A DNA stretch of 64,000 nucleotides from Marinomonas communis (GTDB lineage: Bacteria; Pseudomonadota; Gammaproteobacteria; Pseudomonadales; Marinomonadaceae): contig NZ_SNZA01000001.1 in the NCBI RefSeq assembly GCF_004363305.1, positions 336,902-400,901 of the forward strand, written 5' to 3'. The notes under the pieces are model-generated. The model was not told the DNA's origin. It made no database searches and saw nothing but the letters and a program-made list of their open reading frames with translations. Numbering within the stretch: the stretch's first letter is position 1; each line of letters starts with the position of its first letter. Both the position numbers and the translations under genes were made by a program. Below are positions 56,199-64,000 of the stretch, in pieces.

Positions 56199-57299
56199 TC
56201 AAGCCGCTGCATCCTGTTTAACTTTCTTCGCAGCGTCGTCAGTGACTAAGTTTAATGTTACTGCATGCTCTACGGCATCTCCGGCGTCACGTATGAATGC
56301 AAATGGGACGTTGCAATCAGAAAACTCCGCTACGGCTGATATCATTTTCTCAGAACGTGCATCAGGTTTAAGATCACGAATGTAAACCGCAAGGATTCTA
56401 TCAGGGTAATCTTTCGCTACTTTTAAGTACGCGTAGACATCTTTTTGACCAGAGTCTCCGATCAACACAAGTTTTAAGCTTGGGTACGTTCTAAGAATCG
56501 TCTCTATGCGGTCTGTTTTATAGCTTTCATGGCCGCTCTTAAACCAACGATCTTCACGCAAACCAAAATCTTTTAAGAGTACAGGGCCTTTGGGAAGTTG
56601 ATGAATATGGATGAACTCGGCAATTAAGTCATAAATATTCCAAGGGCTGCTTGATACATAGTAGAACGGGTTTTCTGCCTTGCCTGAGCGACCTTTGTGC
56701 AACGCGTTGTAGAATTCAGACGTGCCTGGCATTAGTTCGCGGGTGTGGGCATTGTTCATGAGCACAGTTTGAGTGTGGCGAAAGAAGTTTGTGGCACCGG
56801 TATGCATGATGGTGTCATCGACATCACTTACTACGCCAAATTCGGTGCTTTCACTGAGTAAAGAGACCTCTGCAACACTGTGCTCTTCGGCTTTTGGTAA
56901 CTTGGGATCTGTTGGTTGAAGGACAAATTGCGTCCATGGATTTTGTATGTATTGGCTATCTTTTGTGTGCCAACGATAGTGAAAATAGCCATGTGCATCC
57001 GTTGTTACGGTACGCACTTCATCGCCTAATATGAGGTTGATGTCGGTAAAAGGGATTTCATCACTACGATAACGGCGCACCATATGTAACATATTTTTTA
57101 GGCGGCTATCTTCTAGGTGACCTTGAATTCTTTTCGCTTCTAAGAGCCTGCCCGCAATCCATAGGTTCTCAGCCGTTCCATAGGTGATGTAAGGTTGCAC
57201 GATAACAGGGGAGTAACCACGCCAACGTTTTAGGCGGTGCTTAAGCTTGTCGTAGCGGCGGCCAAAGCGATACACCCATTTTCGAGTGGTTTTTTGCAT
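56199..57299 (-). CDS. App1-like phosphatidate phosphatase domain protein (DUF2183)
   Basis: The 366-residue protein has the HAD-type DxDxT motif in FGVVSDVDDTIMHTGAT, and SSSPWNIYDLIAEFI, HESYKTDRIETILRTYPSLKLVLIGDSGQKD typical of the App1 family (yeast actin patch PA phosphatase). The N-terminal part is basic (WVYRFGRRYDKLKHRLKRW). No signal peptide is seen. ATG 57299 is chosen since AAGGA lies 6-7 bases before it; 57323 is an alternative. A PAP2 phosphatase is divergent next to it. Substrate is inferred. Confidence 0.82.
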   Translation of the reverse strand: MQKTTRKWVYRFGRRYDKLKHRLKRWRGYSPVIVQPYITYGTAENLWIAGRLLEAKRIQGHLEDSRLKNMLHMVRRYRSDEIPFTDINLILGDEVRTVTTDAHGYFHYRWHTKDSQYIQNPWTQFVLQPTDPKLPKAEEHSVAEVSLLSESTEFGVVSDVDDTIMHTGATNFFRHTQTVLMNNAHTRELMPGTSEFYNALHKGRSGKAENPFYYVSSSPWNIYDLIAEFIHIHQLPKGPVLLKDFGLREDRWFKSGHESYKTDRIETILRTYPSLKLVLIGDSGQKDVYAYLKVAKDYPDRILAVYIRDLKPDARSEKMISAVAEFSDCNVPFAFIRDAGDAVEHAVTLNLVTDDAAKKVKQDAAA

Positions 57300-57548
57300 G
57301 GTAAATCCTTGAATAACAGGCATTAATATTTGATCAGATGAACTATGCGAATTTTACAGAGAAATAGAACGTATTAAAAACACTTGTATGGTTTGTTGCT
57401 ATTCATATCAACTCAGCATTTAGACGCAAGCAATAAGAACTCAGGCACGAATTCGTATAAGAATTCGCAAGCTTCTTAGTTAAATTGTTCGACTGCGGCT
57501 TTGGCCTTATCATTGCGCACTTTTTGGATGTCCGTAAAAAGGAATGGT

Positions 57549-58349
57549 ATGTCTAATTCTTTATACTCCACCGAGTGGCGCATTAAGCCTCTAATCGCTT
57601 TAAATTCCATCGCTTTCTTACTACTGATTTCATGGTTGTTACCTACCACACGTTTGTTGTGGGACAGGTTTGATTATTTCTTATTCACCTTGTTGAATGA
57701 TCCCATTGAAACCAGTGAAATCTGGGCCACTATTTGGGCCGTTGGAAGTGTCAGGTTAACAGACATAGCTGTTGGACTTGTAATGCTGTCCTTTCTTTTA
57801 TGGGGAAGATTGTTATTTCGCGGTGAGCAAATTAGAAGCGCATTTATTGGCTTCATCGTGTTGTTAATTATGATGTTGCTGGTTCGAGTGGGATTTACTG
57901 AATTCAGCGAGCTTGTAGGCTGGGGGCGAGCCAGTCCGACGATGTTGCTTCCTGAGTCTGTCCGCCTAAGTGAAATATTTCCTGAGTGGGTGGCGCTTGG
58001 ATTGAAAGACTCTTCTTCGCAAAGCTTTCCTGGCGATCATGCATCAGTGATTCTATTGTGGGCGCTTAATCTTAGTCTGGCTGCCAAGGGCTGGCGCTGC
58101 GCTGTTATATGGGCATTAGCAGTTGTCTTTATGCTACCTCGTTTGGTGGCTGGTGCTCATTGGGGAACAGATGATTTCGTAGGAGGGCTGTTCATTAGCT
58201 TGATGACGTTCAGCTGGGCTTGTTGCACGCCATTGCTGGCGACTGTTACTGGAAAATTGCTTAATATTCTCGCCCCTATCTTTAACTACCTTGGGCGTTA
58301 TCAGCCTTTTGCTTGGTTTGAATTTTTCAACCCTACATCTGTTAAGTAA
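57549..58349 (+). CDS. PAP2 superfamily membrane phosphatase
   Basis: The 266-residue integral membrane protein (about six hydrophobic segments) carries the PAP2 signature SSSQSFPGDHASVILLWALNLS (motif 2) and PRLVAGAHWGTDDFVGGLFI (motif 3), with the KxxxxxxRP motif 1 absent or degenerate. ATG 57549 follows AAGGA. Family members dephosphorylate lipid phosphates such as undecaprenyl or phosphatidyl phosphates at the membrane. It is divergent from the App1-like gene and ends at the hairpin 58364-58392. Confidence 0.78.
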   Translation: MSNSLYSTEWRIKPLIALNSIAFLLLISWLLPTTRLLWDRFDYFLFTLLNDPIETSEIWATIWAVGSVRLTDIAVGLVMLSFLLWGRLLFRGEQIRSAFIGFIVLLIMMLLVRVGFTEFSELVGWGRASPTMLLPESVRLSEIFPEWVALGLKDSSSQSFPGDHASVILLWALNLSLAAKGWRCAVIWALAVVFMLPRLVAGAHWGTDDFVGGLFISLMTFSWACCTPLLATVTGKLLNILAPIFNYLGRYQPFAWFEFFNPTSVK

Positions 58350-58363
58350 GTTTTGGTGCTATA

Positions 58364-58392
58364 AAAATGGGAGCTAATTTAGCTCCCATTTT
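58364..58392. terminator. Bidirectional intrinsic terminator
   Basis: A perfect 13-bp stem (AAAATGGGAGCTA with TAGCTCCCATTTT, loop ATT) between convergent PAP2 and BCCT genes, T-run on both strands. Confidence 0.85.
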
Positions 58393-58400
58393 ATTTCGCT

Positions 58401-60392
58401 TTAGTCTGAAACTGTATTCCAAGGAAGATGCCCAGGCGCTGCATCCACGAAATTAAAATATTGCTCTAACTGATCAATCAGATCACGGATTACCTCATCT
58501 TGGCTACAGCCAAACAGCTCGTAACCTAGAGCACCGTTTCGAATGTAGACATCCGCCTGCCAGTGAGTATCGTATTTTGAGTTTTCACTGTGTGCTTCTG
58601 GTATCTCATGTTCCGTGGCGATGACTTGGTAATAAAAGTCTAATTTGTCATCGCGCTCTAGCTGAAAGGTTACGCCATTCTCTTCTCGAGTGATGTTGGC
58701 ATTCCAGCCATGGGCAGCAAGCTCTTTCTGTACTTCAACCATAGCCGGGTCAACCACTTCTTTGATGAAATGTGTAACCTTTGCTTCCCCTGGGAATTTA
58801 AAAAGTGTGCTTAGGCGTTTTCGCCAGTTTCCTTCGTTGCTAAATGCGCGAGCAGGCGTTGCAGCGGCTTCAACAGCGGCGCCTCGATGCCCCTCGATTA
58901 CCAGTGCTCGCCATAAGCCTGCTGCAGCGATCAACATAATTATCGCGAACGGTAACGCAGCTAAAATACTCATGGTTTGTAATGCACTCAAACCACCAGC
59001 TAGTAGCAATGTGGCGGCGATGACGCCCTCAAGAGAGGCCCAAAATACTCGTTGCCAAATTGGAGTTTCCAGTGCACCGCCAGATGCTAAGGAATCAACA
59101 ACTAACGAACCAGAGTCGGAGGAGGTGACGAAAAAGGTGATGATTAAGAACACCGTCACAACAGACAGGAATGTTGATCCTGGCAGTAGGTCATAGAATT
59201 GAAAGAGAGCAACAGAGTGATCCGCTTGAACTTCGCCAATCAGTACGTTTTTGCCTTCTTCCATGATCAAGTGCAAGGCCGTATCCCCAAAGATCGAGAA
59301 CCATAGGAAAGTGAAAACAGTCGGCACAGCTAGCACACCGAAAATGAATTGACGGATCGTTCTGCCTCGGCTGATTTTGGCAATAAACAGTCCGACAAAA
59401 GGAGCCCAAGCGATCGTCCATGCGAAGATAAACAGAGTCCAGTTCCCGATCCAATCACTTTGAGTATAGGCTTGTAAGTTAAAAGTACGCTCAACGATGT
59501 TGCTCAAGTAAGACCCTGTGTTTTGTACAAATGCATCAAGGATATGGATGCTTGGCCCGACAAAGAACACAATCGCCATAATAAATACGGCTAAACCCAT
59601 ATTTAGAATGGATAGGTTTTTCACGCCTTTATCCATACCCGCGACCACTGAGCCGATTGCCGCTAATGTAATTAAACCAATAGCGGTAATTTGAACGGTT
59701 GTACTGATAGGAATATCACTCCAAAGATAGTGTAATCCCGCATTAATTTGTGTGACGGATAGGCCAAGTGTTGTGGCTAAGCCGAATAGAGTGCCGAGTA
59801 TGGCAAATACATCGACCGTATGACCAATAGGTCCGTGGATACGATCACCGATTAAAGGGTATAAAGCTGAGCGGACGGATAATGGTAAACCATGACGGAA
59901 GGTAAAATAGGCTAATACCAGCCCCATTAGACCGTAAATCCCCCAGATGTGTAGACCCCAATGGAAGTAGGCAATTTGCATCGCTTCACGGGCGGCGGAG
60001 ATGGTTTCTGGTGTGGCGCTAGGCGGTTGAGAAAAATGTAGCACAGGTTCTGCCACACCAAAGAACAGCAAGGCAATACCGTAACCAGCAGAAAACAGCA
60101 TAGCGAACCAAGCGGGGAAACTGTAATCAGGATCGCCGTGATCGGAGCCTAGTCGAATGTTGCCCCAGCTGCTGAATCCAATGCAGACAAGAAAAACCAG
60201 AAACACTGCAGTAGCGAGCATATAGAACCAGCCAAAAGTGTTGGTTATCCAAGCCAAGGCACTCTGAAAAGCTTCTCCCGCAAGCTCAGGATTGCTTAGA
60301 GTACCAATAATTAGAAGTAATGTGATAACAGCAGTTGGAACAAATACTGGTAACAGCATTGCCCCCGCCCCTGCCTTTTTGATTTGATTCAT
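58401..60392 (-). CDS. BCCT family betaine/choline transporter, BetT-like
   Basis: The 663-residue carrier has about 12 membrane helices and the BCCT signatures YSFPAWFAMLFSAGYGIALLFFGVAEPVLHF, LHIWGIYGLMGLVLAYFTF, WTLFIFAWTIAWAPFVGLFIAKISRGRTIR and SDSGSLVVDSLASGG. The long cytoplasmic C-terminus (about 140 residues) is found in BetT and BetP type osmoregulated carriers. It probably imports choline or betaine with sodium or protons for osmoprotection. GGAGGATCG precedes the ATG. The bet oxidation genes are not in the window. Confidence 0.85.
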   Translation of the reverse strand: MNQIKKAGAGAMLLPVFVPTAVITLLLIIGTLSNPELAGEAFQSALAWITNTFGWFYMLATAVFLVFLVCIGFSSWGNIRLGSDHGDPDYSFPAWFAMLFSAGYGIALLFFGVAEPVLHFSQPPSATPETISAAREAMQIAYFHWGLHIWGIYGLMGLVLAYFTFRHGLPLSVRSALYPLIGDRIHGPIGHTVDVFAILGTLFGLATTLGLSVTQINAGLHYLWSDIPISTTVQITAIGLITLAAIGSVVAGMDKGVKNLSILNMGLAVFIMAIVFFVGPSIHILDAFVQNTGSYLSNIVERTFNLQAYTQSDWIGNWTLFIFAWTIAWAPFVGLFIAKISRGRTIRQFIFGVLAVPTVFTFLWFSIFGDTALHLIMEEGKNVLIGEVQADHSVALFQFYDLLPGSTFLSVVTVFLIITFFVTSSDSGSLVVDSLASGGALETPIWQRVFWASLEGVIAATLLLAGGLSALQTMSILAALPFAIIMLIAAAGLWRALVIEGHRGAAVEAAATPARAFSNEGNWRKRLSTLFKFPGEAKVTHFIKEVVDPAMVEVQKELAAHGWNANITREENGVTFQLERDDKLDFYYQVIATEHEIPEAHSENSKYDTHWQADVYIRNGALGYELFGCSQDEVIRDLIDQLEQYFNFVDAAPGHLPWNTVSD

Positions 60393-60544
60393 GGTCGATC
60401 CTCCTTTATTAAAAGTTTACAAATGGAAGGGGTGAAGGCAACTAAAGTGAGCGAAATATAGTTAGAGATCTAATTATTTTCTTGGTTGTATTGAAATAGG
60501 GATAAAGTGAGGCGGAAAGAAAGGGGGAGTATTGAGAAGGTCAA

Positions 60545-60568
60545 ACCTAATCCATGGATAGATTAGGT
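60545..60568. promoter_or_regulatory. Inverted repeat between AraC regulator and BCCT gene
   Basis: Perfect 8-bp arms ACCTAATC/GATTAGGT with loop CATGGATA, downstream of the AraC gene and 150 bases upstream of the BCCT start. May be a weak terminator or an operator; nothing decides between them. Confidence 0.35.
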
Positions 60569-60603
60569 AATATAATTATCATAGATACTTAATTTGCTTA
60601 CCG

Positions 60604-61347
60604 TTAACAACGGCTAACCAAGCAACGGCGATACTTAGCTGGGGTAATTCTCATAATGCCGCGAAACTCTCTAGTGAAGTGTGATTGGTCACAGTAGCCG
60701 CACTCCAAAGCAATTTGAGTCATGCTCTTGCTTGTGTCCATCTTGATGGCAGTCATTGCTTGCCTTACGCGATAAATACGTGCGAGATGTTTCGGTGTGA
60801 TGCCACATTGCTGTTTAATATGTCTTTCCAATTGACGTTGGCTAAGTGGGGTTTCATCAAGCGCATCCATAAGGGTTTGTCGTTCAGCAAGTCGCTGAAT
60901 AAATGCATGCGTAAAATCAGCGATATGATCTCTCGAAAATGTGAAATCAAAATATGGTGCCAAGGCTTTTTTAAAGTCTAATAAATTGTTGCACTGTGTG
61001 ACTTGTTTAGAGATACAACTTAGATTGTCTATTTGGGTTAACGGGTGGTTTAGTGCTTCAAGCTGTGAGTAGCCCGCCGGTTGAAAGCGTATTCCAAACA
61101 GCATCATTTCATTTGAATAAGTGAATTTTTTCGATTGCAGTGAATGCTTCTGAATATCGTAAGGCTGCATGATCGGTTTATCGTCAACTTTAGCGTTGCC
61201 TCGCTTTAAAAATACGATACCTGATCCGGCATCACTTGGCAGCCAAATCTCACCGTCAGTTGTACTACGCGCAAACCATAGAGATTGCACGTAGTAACCT
61301 GCATCACCCTGGGGTGACTCTATTTCAAGGGAGAGCGGTTCAGTCAT
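60604..61347 (-). CDS. AraC family transcriptional regulator
   Basis: The 247-residue protein has a C-terminal AraC DNA-binding domain (LSQRQLERHIKQQCGITPKHLARIYRVRQAMTAI, then MTQIALECGYCDQSHFTREFRGIMRITPAKYR) and an N-terminal sensory part with DAGSGIVFLKRGNAKVDD. Start 61347 (MTEPLSLEIESPQG) overlaps the end of the AhpD-like gene by 8 bases, so they are co-transcribed. A GTG-type start at 61404 is possible but would add an unusual extension. Effector unknown. Confidence 0.85.
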   Translation of the reverse strand: MTEPLSLEIESPQGDAGYYVQSLWFARSTTDGEIWLPSDAGSGIVFLKRGNAKVDDKPIMQPYDIQKHSLQSKKFTYSNEMMLFGIRFQPAGYSQLEALNHPLTQIDNLSCISKQVTQCNNLLDFKKALAPYFDFTFSRDHIADFTHAFIQRLAERQTLMDALDETPLSQRQLERHIKQQCGITPKHLARIYRVRQAMTAIKMDTSKSMTQIALECGYCDQSHFTREFRGIMRITPAKYRRCLVSRC

Positions 61348-61786
61348 TGAATTCCACATCAGGCTTAAACATTTTGACGACACGGTTCCAGCTATTGATG
61401 GCATTGATTGCTATGGTCAAGATTACCAATTCCTTGTCGTCAAATTCGCTGGTTAGTTTGCCGTAGAAATGATCATCTATCTCGTAAGATTGCGTCAGTT
61501 TCTCACACAGCTCAAGCGCTAAACGTTCTTTTGCATTATAGAAGGGCATATCTCGCCAAGCGCTTAGCCCTATGATCCTTTTATAATCTTCTCCCAACTG
61601 TTGAGCCTGTTTAGTGTGCATGGCAATGCAGTAAGCGCACTGATTAATTTGTGATGAGCGAAGTTTGATTAATTCCCAAATAGTTAAACCAAAAGAGATT
61701 TCCGATTGTTGCTTTATCAGTTCTTCTTGCTCAATCAAGTGCTTCAGTAAAGTAGGGGATGTATTGAAATAATCAGCTCGTTTCAT
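61340..61786 (-). CDS. Carboxymuconolactone decarboxylase/AhpD-like protein
   Basis: The 148-residue protein has the AhpD-type active site QINQCAYCIAMHTKQAQQLGE (CxxC then H), with AWRDMPFYNAKERLALELCEKLT typical of the family. Related proteins act as alkylhydroperoxidase partners with thiol chemistry. It precedes the AraC regulator, overlapping by 8 bases; this CMD-plus-AraC pairing suggests regulation of a stress response, but no peroxiredoxin is adjacent. Confidence 0.87.
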   Translation of the reverse strand: MKRADYFNTSPTLLKHLIEQEELIKQQSEISFGLTIWELIKLRSSQINQCAYCIAMHTKQAQQLGEDYKRIIGLSAWRDMPFYNAKERLALELCEKLTQSYEIDDHFYGKLTSEFDDKELVILTIAINAINSWNRVVKMFKPDVEFND

Positions 61787-61932
61787 AATGCTTCTCCGTT
61801 TAGTTTGGAGGCATTTTAAGGGCGATAGGTGGGCAATAATTGAATAAAATCGACGTTATAAATACTCAAGGCTTGAGTTGACTTGTTTACCCAGAGTAAG
61901 CTGGCTGAATATACACAAACAAGGATGCCCCA

Positions 61933-62313
61933 ATGATTACCCCTATTTACGCTGCTTTACTAGCATTGCTATATGTTTATTTAAGTGCTCGCGTCATAAA
62001 GTTACGTATGAAATATCAAGTTGGCATAGGGGATGGGCAGCAAACGTTGTTAACCCGTGCCATTCGAGTACAGGGCAATTTTGGTGAATATGTACCATTC
62101 GCTCTGTTATTAGTGTGGATGTACGAAACATTGAGTGGTGGGCCGATTGTGGTTCATGTTTTGGGGAGCGCGCTTTTGGTCGGCCGCTTACTTCATGCAT
62201 ACGGTGTAAGCCAAAAACATGAAGTCTTAAAATATCGTCAAATTGGCATGATTATGACTTTCGTAGTGATTGTTGTAAGTGCTTTGTTGTTGCTGTTTAA
62301 AACAATTATTTAA
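61933..62313 (+). CDS. MAPEG family membrane protein
   Basis: The 126-residue protein has four hydrophobic segments and the MAPEG pattern YVYLSARVIKLRMKYQVGIGDG and RAIRVQGNFGEYVPFALLLVWMYE. Members such as microsomal glutathione transferase use glutathione; in bacteria the role is often unclear. ATG 61933 is the first in frame with an AAGGATG-like site upstream. It is convergent with the GvpU-like gene. Confidence 0.87.
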   Translation: MITPIYAALLALLYVYLSARVIKLRMKYQVGIGDGQQTLLTRAIRVQGNFGEYVPFALLLVWMYETLSGGPIVVHVLGSALLVGRLLHAYGVSQKHEVLKYRQIGMIMTFVVIVVSALLLLFKTII

Positions 62314-62322
62314 AAACGTGGC

Positions 62323-62361
62323 GCGTTAGTGTCAGGCTATCTAGTTTTCTGACACTAACGC
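62323..62361. terminator. Hairpin at the MAPEG-GvpU convergent junction, overlapping the GvpU-like 3' end
   Basis: A perfect 13-bp stem (arms 62323-62335 and 62349-62361, GCGTTAGTGTCAG paired with its complement) has a 13-base loop. The right arm is inside the last codons of the GvpU-like gene. No strong T-run follows, so the terminator call is moderate. Confidence 0.5.
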
Positions 62362-62769
62362 CCCTAAAGAAAAGCCTGAAACTTCTGATACTCTGCCACG
62401 CCACCATACCCCTCGATTTTCGGGTACTGGTGAACCTGAGGTATGAAAAAAGTGAGCATTTTTAAGGTGTATGTAATTTGGCTGCATTGGTTGGCCGCCA
62501 GATTGTGTATAGACGTTGCCATTTTTGGCAAAAGCGGCTTTGACTTTCTTAGCTGCTTCGCCAGACAAACCGAAAGAGAACTCCTCGCCAAAACCCTCAA
62601 AGTATTCTTTACCGCCTACCAGAGTCCCTGATACAAGAAACCCGCCCACAGTCAATGTCACATCAAAACTCATTTTGCCGCTATTAACGATCTCGATGAG
62701 ATCTTGTAAAAACCAGTCTTTACTGTCTACATTGACGACTTTGGTTAATGTTGTTTCTGATTCGCTCAT
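62341..62769 (-). CDS. GvpU-like gas vesicle accessory protein homologue (orphan)
   Basis: The 142-residue product (start ATG 62769 after AGGGA) has VTLTVGGFLVSGTLVGGKEYFE, IHLKNAHFF and WRGRVSEVSGFSLGAL, which match GvpU of Bacillus gas vesicle clusters. No gvpA or other gvp gene is in the window, so a gas vesicle role here is not supported; homologues outside gvp loci are known and their function is unclear. An upstream ATG at 62826 would add 19 residues with no family support. Confidence 0.68.
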   Translation of the reverse strand: MSESETTLTKVVNVDSKDWFLQDLIEIVNSGKMSFDVTLTVGGFLVSGTLVGGKEYFEGFGEEFSFGLSGEAAKKVKAAFAKNGNVYTQSGGQPMQPNYIHLKNAHFFHTSGSPVPENRGVWWRGRVSEVSGFSLGALVSEN

Positions 62770-62826
62770 GCTATCCCTACACCTTGCCGATAAAATTGAA
62801 GCTACGTTAATAACATAGACCATCAT

Positions 62827-63209
62827 TCAATAAGTTCAAAATAGATCGTCATATGAGCTTAGCAACAACGATACAAAAGTTAAGATGACAGTTTTGTTTT
62901 GTACGTAAAGTTTTTGATAAGGATATGGTGTTTGCCTGAGCGATTGGTTAGACTCGGCTTGTTTAGGGGAGTAGCCTTCTTCATTCATTGAAGAGTAAAC
63001 ATCAACAGTCTCCAAGCATCTGCTTGTGGTGTTTACGTACTTAAGTGTATTGGCAAGACTTAAGCGATATTTGCGTGCGGACAGGGCGTAGATGTTGCTT
63101 GAGTAAATGCCTGTCCGCTAACAAGAGTACGTACAGTGAAAACCTTCCTTTCTAAGATGATCAATATGTCTTACTTCACACACACTGAGTTTTATAGTGG
63201 AGGTAATTC
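62827..63209. other. Leader region of the CaCA antiporter gene
   Basis: 383 bp without a gene. It contains the riboswitch candidate described separately and an expression-platform-like hairpin with 9-bp arms at 63077-63085 and 63110-63118 (GCGGACAGG and CCTGTCCGC). Confidence 0.7.
62955..63075 (+). promoter_or_regulatory. Probable yybP-ykoY (manganese) riboswitch
   Basis: The highly conserved GGGGAGTAGCC of the yybP-ykoY class occurs at 62966-62976, ATCAACA at 63001-63007 and GGCAAGACTTAAG (consensus GGTGAGACT-like) at 63052-63064, in the right order. Weak helices close the ends (CGGCTT with AAGCG). A strong hairpin follows within 15 bases. Class members bind Mn2+ and control manganese or cation exporters; the gene downstream is a CaCA-family cation antiporter. 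Confidence 0.62.
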
Positions 63210-64000
63210 ATGATTTTACCTATTGTCGCCATCATCGTTGGCTTTTTCTTACTTATCAAAAGTGCTGACAAATTTGTTGAGGGTGCGTCTTCGGTAGCGC
63301 ATCATAGTGGTATGCCGCCTTTATTGATCGGTATGTTAGTCGTGGGCTTTGGTACTTCTGCACCAGAAATGGTTGTCTCTGCCATGGCTGCGATGGATGG
63401 CAACCCGGCTTTAGCGCTTGGTAATGCAATTGGCTCAAACATCGTCAATATTAGCTTAATCCTTGGTGTTACCGCTGTTCTAGCACCCATTGCTGTACAT
63501 TCAAATATTGTTCGTAAAGAGCTTCCTATACTGTTGCTTATATCATTGGCTCTAGGTGTGATGCTGTGGGACTTTGAGATCAGCACCATAGAAGCAATTG
63601 TGCTTTTAGGCATTTTTTTTAGTGTCTTTGGGTGGCAAATCTATGCTGGACTAACCGGGAAAGGCGATGCACTAGAAGCTGACTGCGAAGCGGATGTCGG
63701 CCCTATTGATACATCGTTATCAAAATCCATTTTGATGCTGACGCTTGGGCTTATCGTACTAGTCGCAAGTTCTCGATTATTGGTTTGGGGCGCGGTTGAA
63801 ATTGCGGCTGCATTGGGTGTAAGTGATCTAATTATTGGCCTGACCATTGTTGCTTTGGGCACTTCCTTACCAGAACTGGCTGCATCCATCACGGCAGTAC
63901 GAAAAGGTGAGCATGACTTAGCCATAGGCAATGTTGTGGGATCTAACATGTTTAATACTCTCGCTGTGATCGGTATTGCCGGTGCGATTCAGCCTATTTC
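63210..64000 (+). CDS. CaCA family calcium/sodium antiporter, YrbG-like (3' truncated by window edge)
   Basis: ATG 63210 after GGAGG opens a frame that runs off the window end (263 residues visible). The two inverted-repeat halves of the family are clear: VVGFGTSAPEMVVSAMAAMDG ... ALGNAIGSNIVNISLILGV and IVALGTSLPELAASITAVRKGEHDLAIGNVVGSNMFNTLAV, the alpha repeats with ion-binding residues. About eight membrane segments are visible. It exchanges Ca2+, Mn2+ or other cations for Na+ or H+; the riboswitch candidate upstream hints at manganese. Confidence 0.9.
   Translation, partial: MILPIVAIIVGFFLLIKSADKFVEGASSVAHHSGMPPLLIGMLVVGFGTSAPEMVVSAMAAMDGNPALALGNAIGSNIVNISLILGVTAVLAPIAVHSNIVRKELPILLLISLALGVMLWDFEISTIEAIVLLGIFFSVFGWQIYAGLTGKGDALEADCEADVGPIDTSLSKSILMLTLGLIVLVASSRLLVWGAVEIAAALGVSDLIIGLTIVALGTSLPELAASITAVRKGEHDLAIGNVVGSNMFNTLAVIGIAGAIQPI

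Noticed and set aside
58690-59196. 168-codon plus-strand frame
   Set aside because: Antisense to the BCCT transporter; composition is that of a complementary-strand shadow.

Overview
The window reads as a chromosomal segment of a marine gammaproteobacterium, most likely an Oceanospirillales member close to Marinomonas. This rests on the overall gene complement (HrpA, MlaA, DusA, LeuCDB-Asd, BetT-type BCCT carrier, YnjBCD, several c-di-GMP proteins), moderate GC content by eye and small 4.5S-type SRP RNA; the genus is inference, not proven. About 47 real protein genes, one SRP RNA and one strong riboswitch candidate are present; no tRNA, rRNA or CRISPR array was seen.

Region by region. 1-6.9 kb: end of a class II glutamine amidotransferase, a small glutaredoxin-like protein, cysK, hrpA, and an mlaA whose product lacks the usual lipobox. 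6.9-10.3 kb: a two-gene unit of periplasmic polyamine-binding protein plus membrane GGDEF-EAL protein that matches the NspS-MbaA norspermidine sensing pair of Vibrio cholerae. 10.3-13.6 kb: PQQ-type sugar dehydrogenase, tal and dusA. 14-17.3 kb: STAS protein and a PAS-PAS-GGDEF-EAL protein. 17.5-32.4 kb: metabolic and transport genes (oxaloacetate decarboxylase family, dienelactone hydrolase, ynjBCD ABC importer, M14-like desuccinylase, UvrD-like helicase, 2OG-Fe(II) oxygenase, YafJ amidotransferase, chemoreceptor, hisI and a two-domain QueD-like protein). 32.5 kb: ffs. 32.7-43.3 kb: P460 cytochrome with a membrane partner, LysR and alcohol dehydrogenase, GH13 glucosidase, a LysR gene divergent from leuCDB, then asd.

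43.4-56.1 kb is the accessory part. Immediately after the asd terminator lies a very AT-rich two-gene unit, an ABC-type ATPase plus HNH endonuclease, resembling the Septu (PtuAB) anti-phage system; the ATPase reading frame is broken exactly at a run of nine T. It is followed by an array of BIME-like repeats with terminator-like hairpins and a REP-associated tyrosine transposase (RAYT). A second RAYT with its own repeats sits between two near-identical copies of a DUF748/AsmA-like gene. Both RAYT genes have a textbook LexA box (CTGT-N8-ACAG) at their promoter, so SOS control of the transposase is a specific testable idea. Between the two RAYTs lie an isochorismatase-like hydrolase with a divergent GlxA-type regulator, and a poxB-like gene with an FMN glutamate-synthase-like gene.

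56.2-64 kb: App1-like phosphatase, PAP2 phosphatase, BCCT transporter, AhpD-like protein with AraC regulator, MAPEG protein, an orphan gas-vesicle GvpU homologue, and a CaCA-family antiporter cut by the window end and preceded by a probable yybP-ykoY (manganese) riboswitch.
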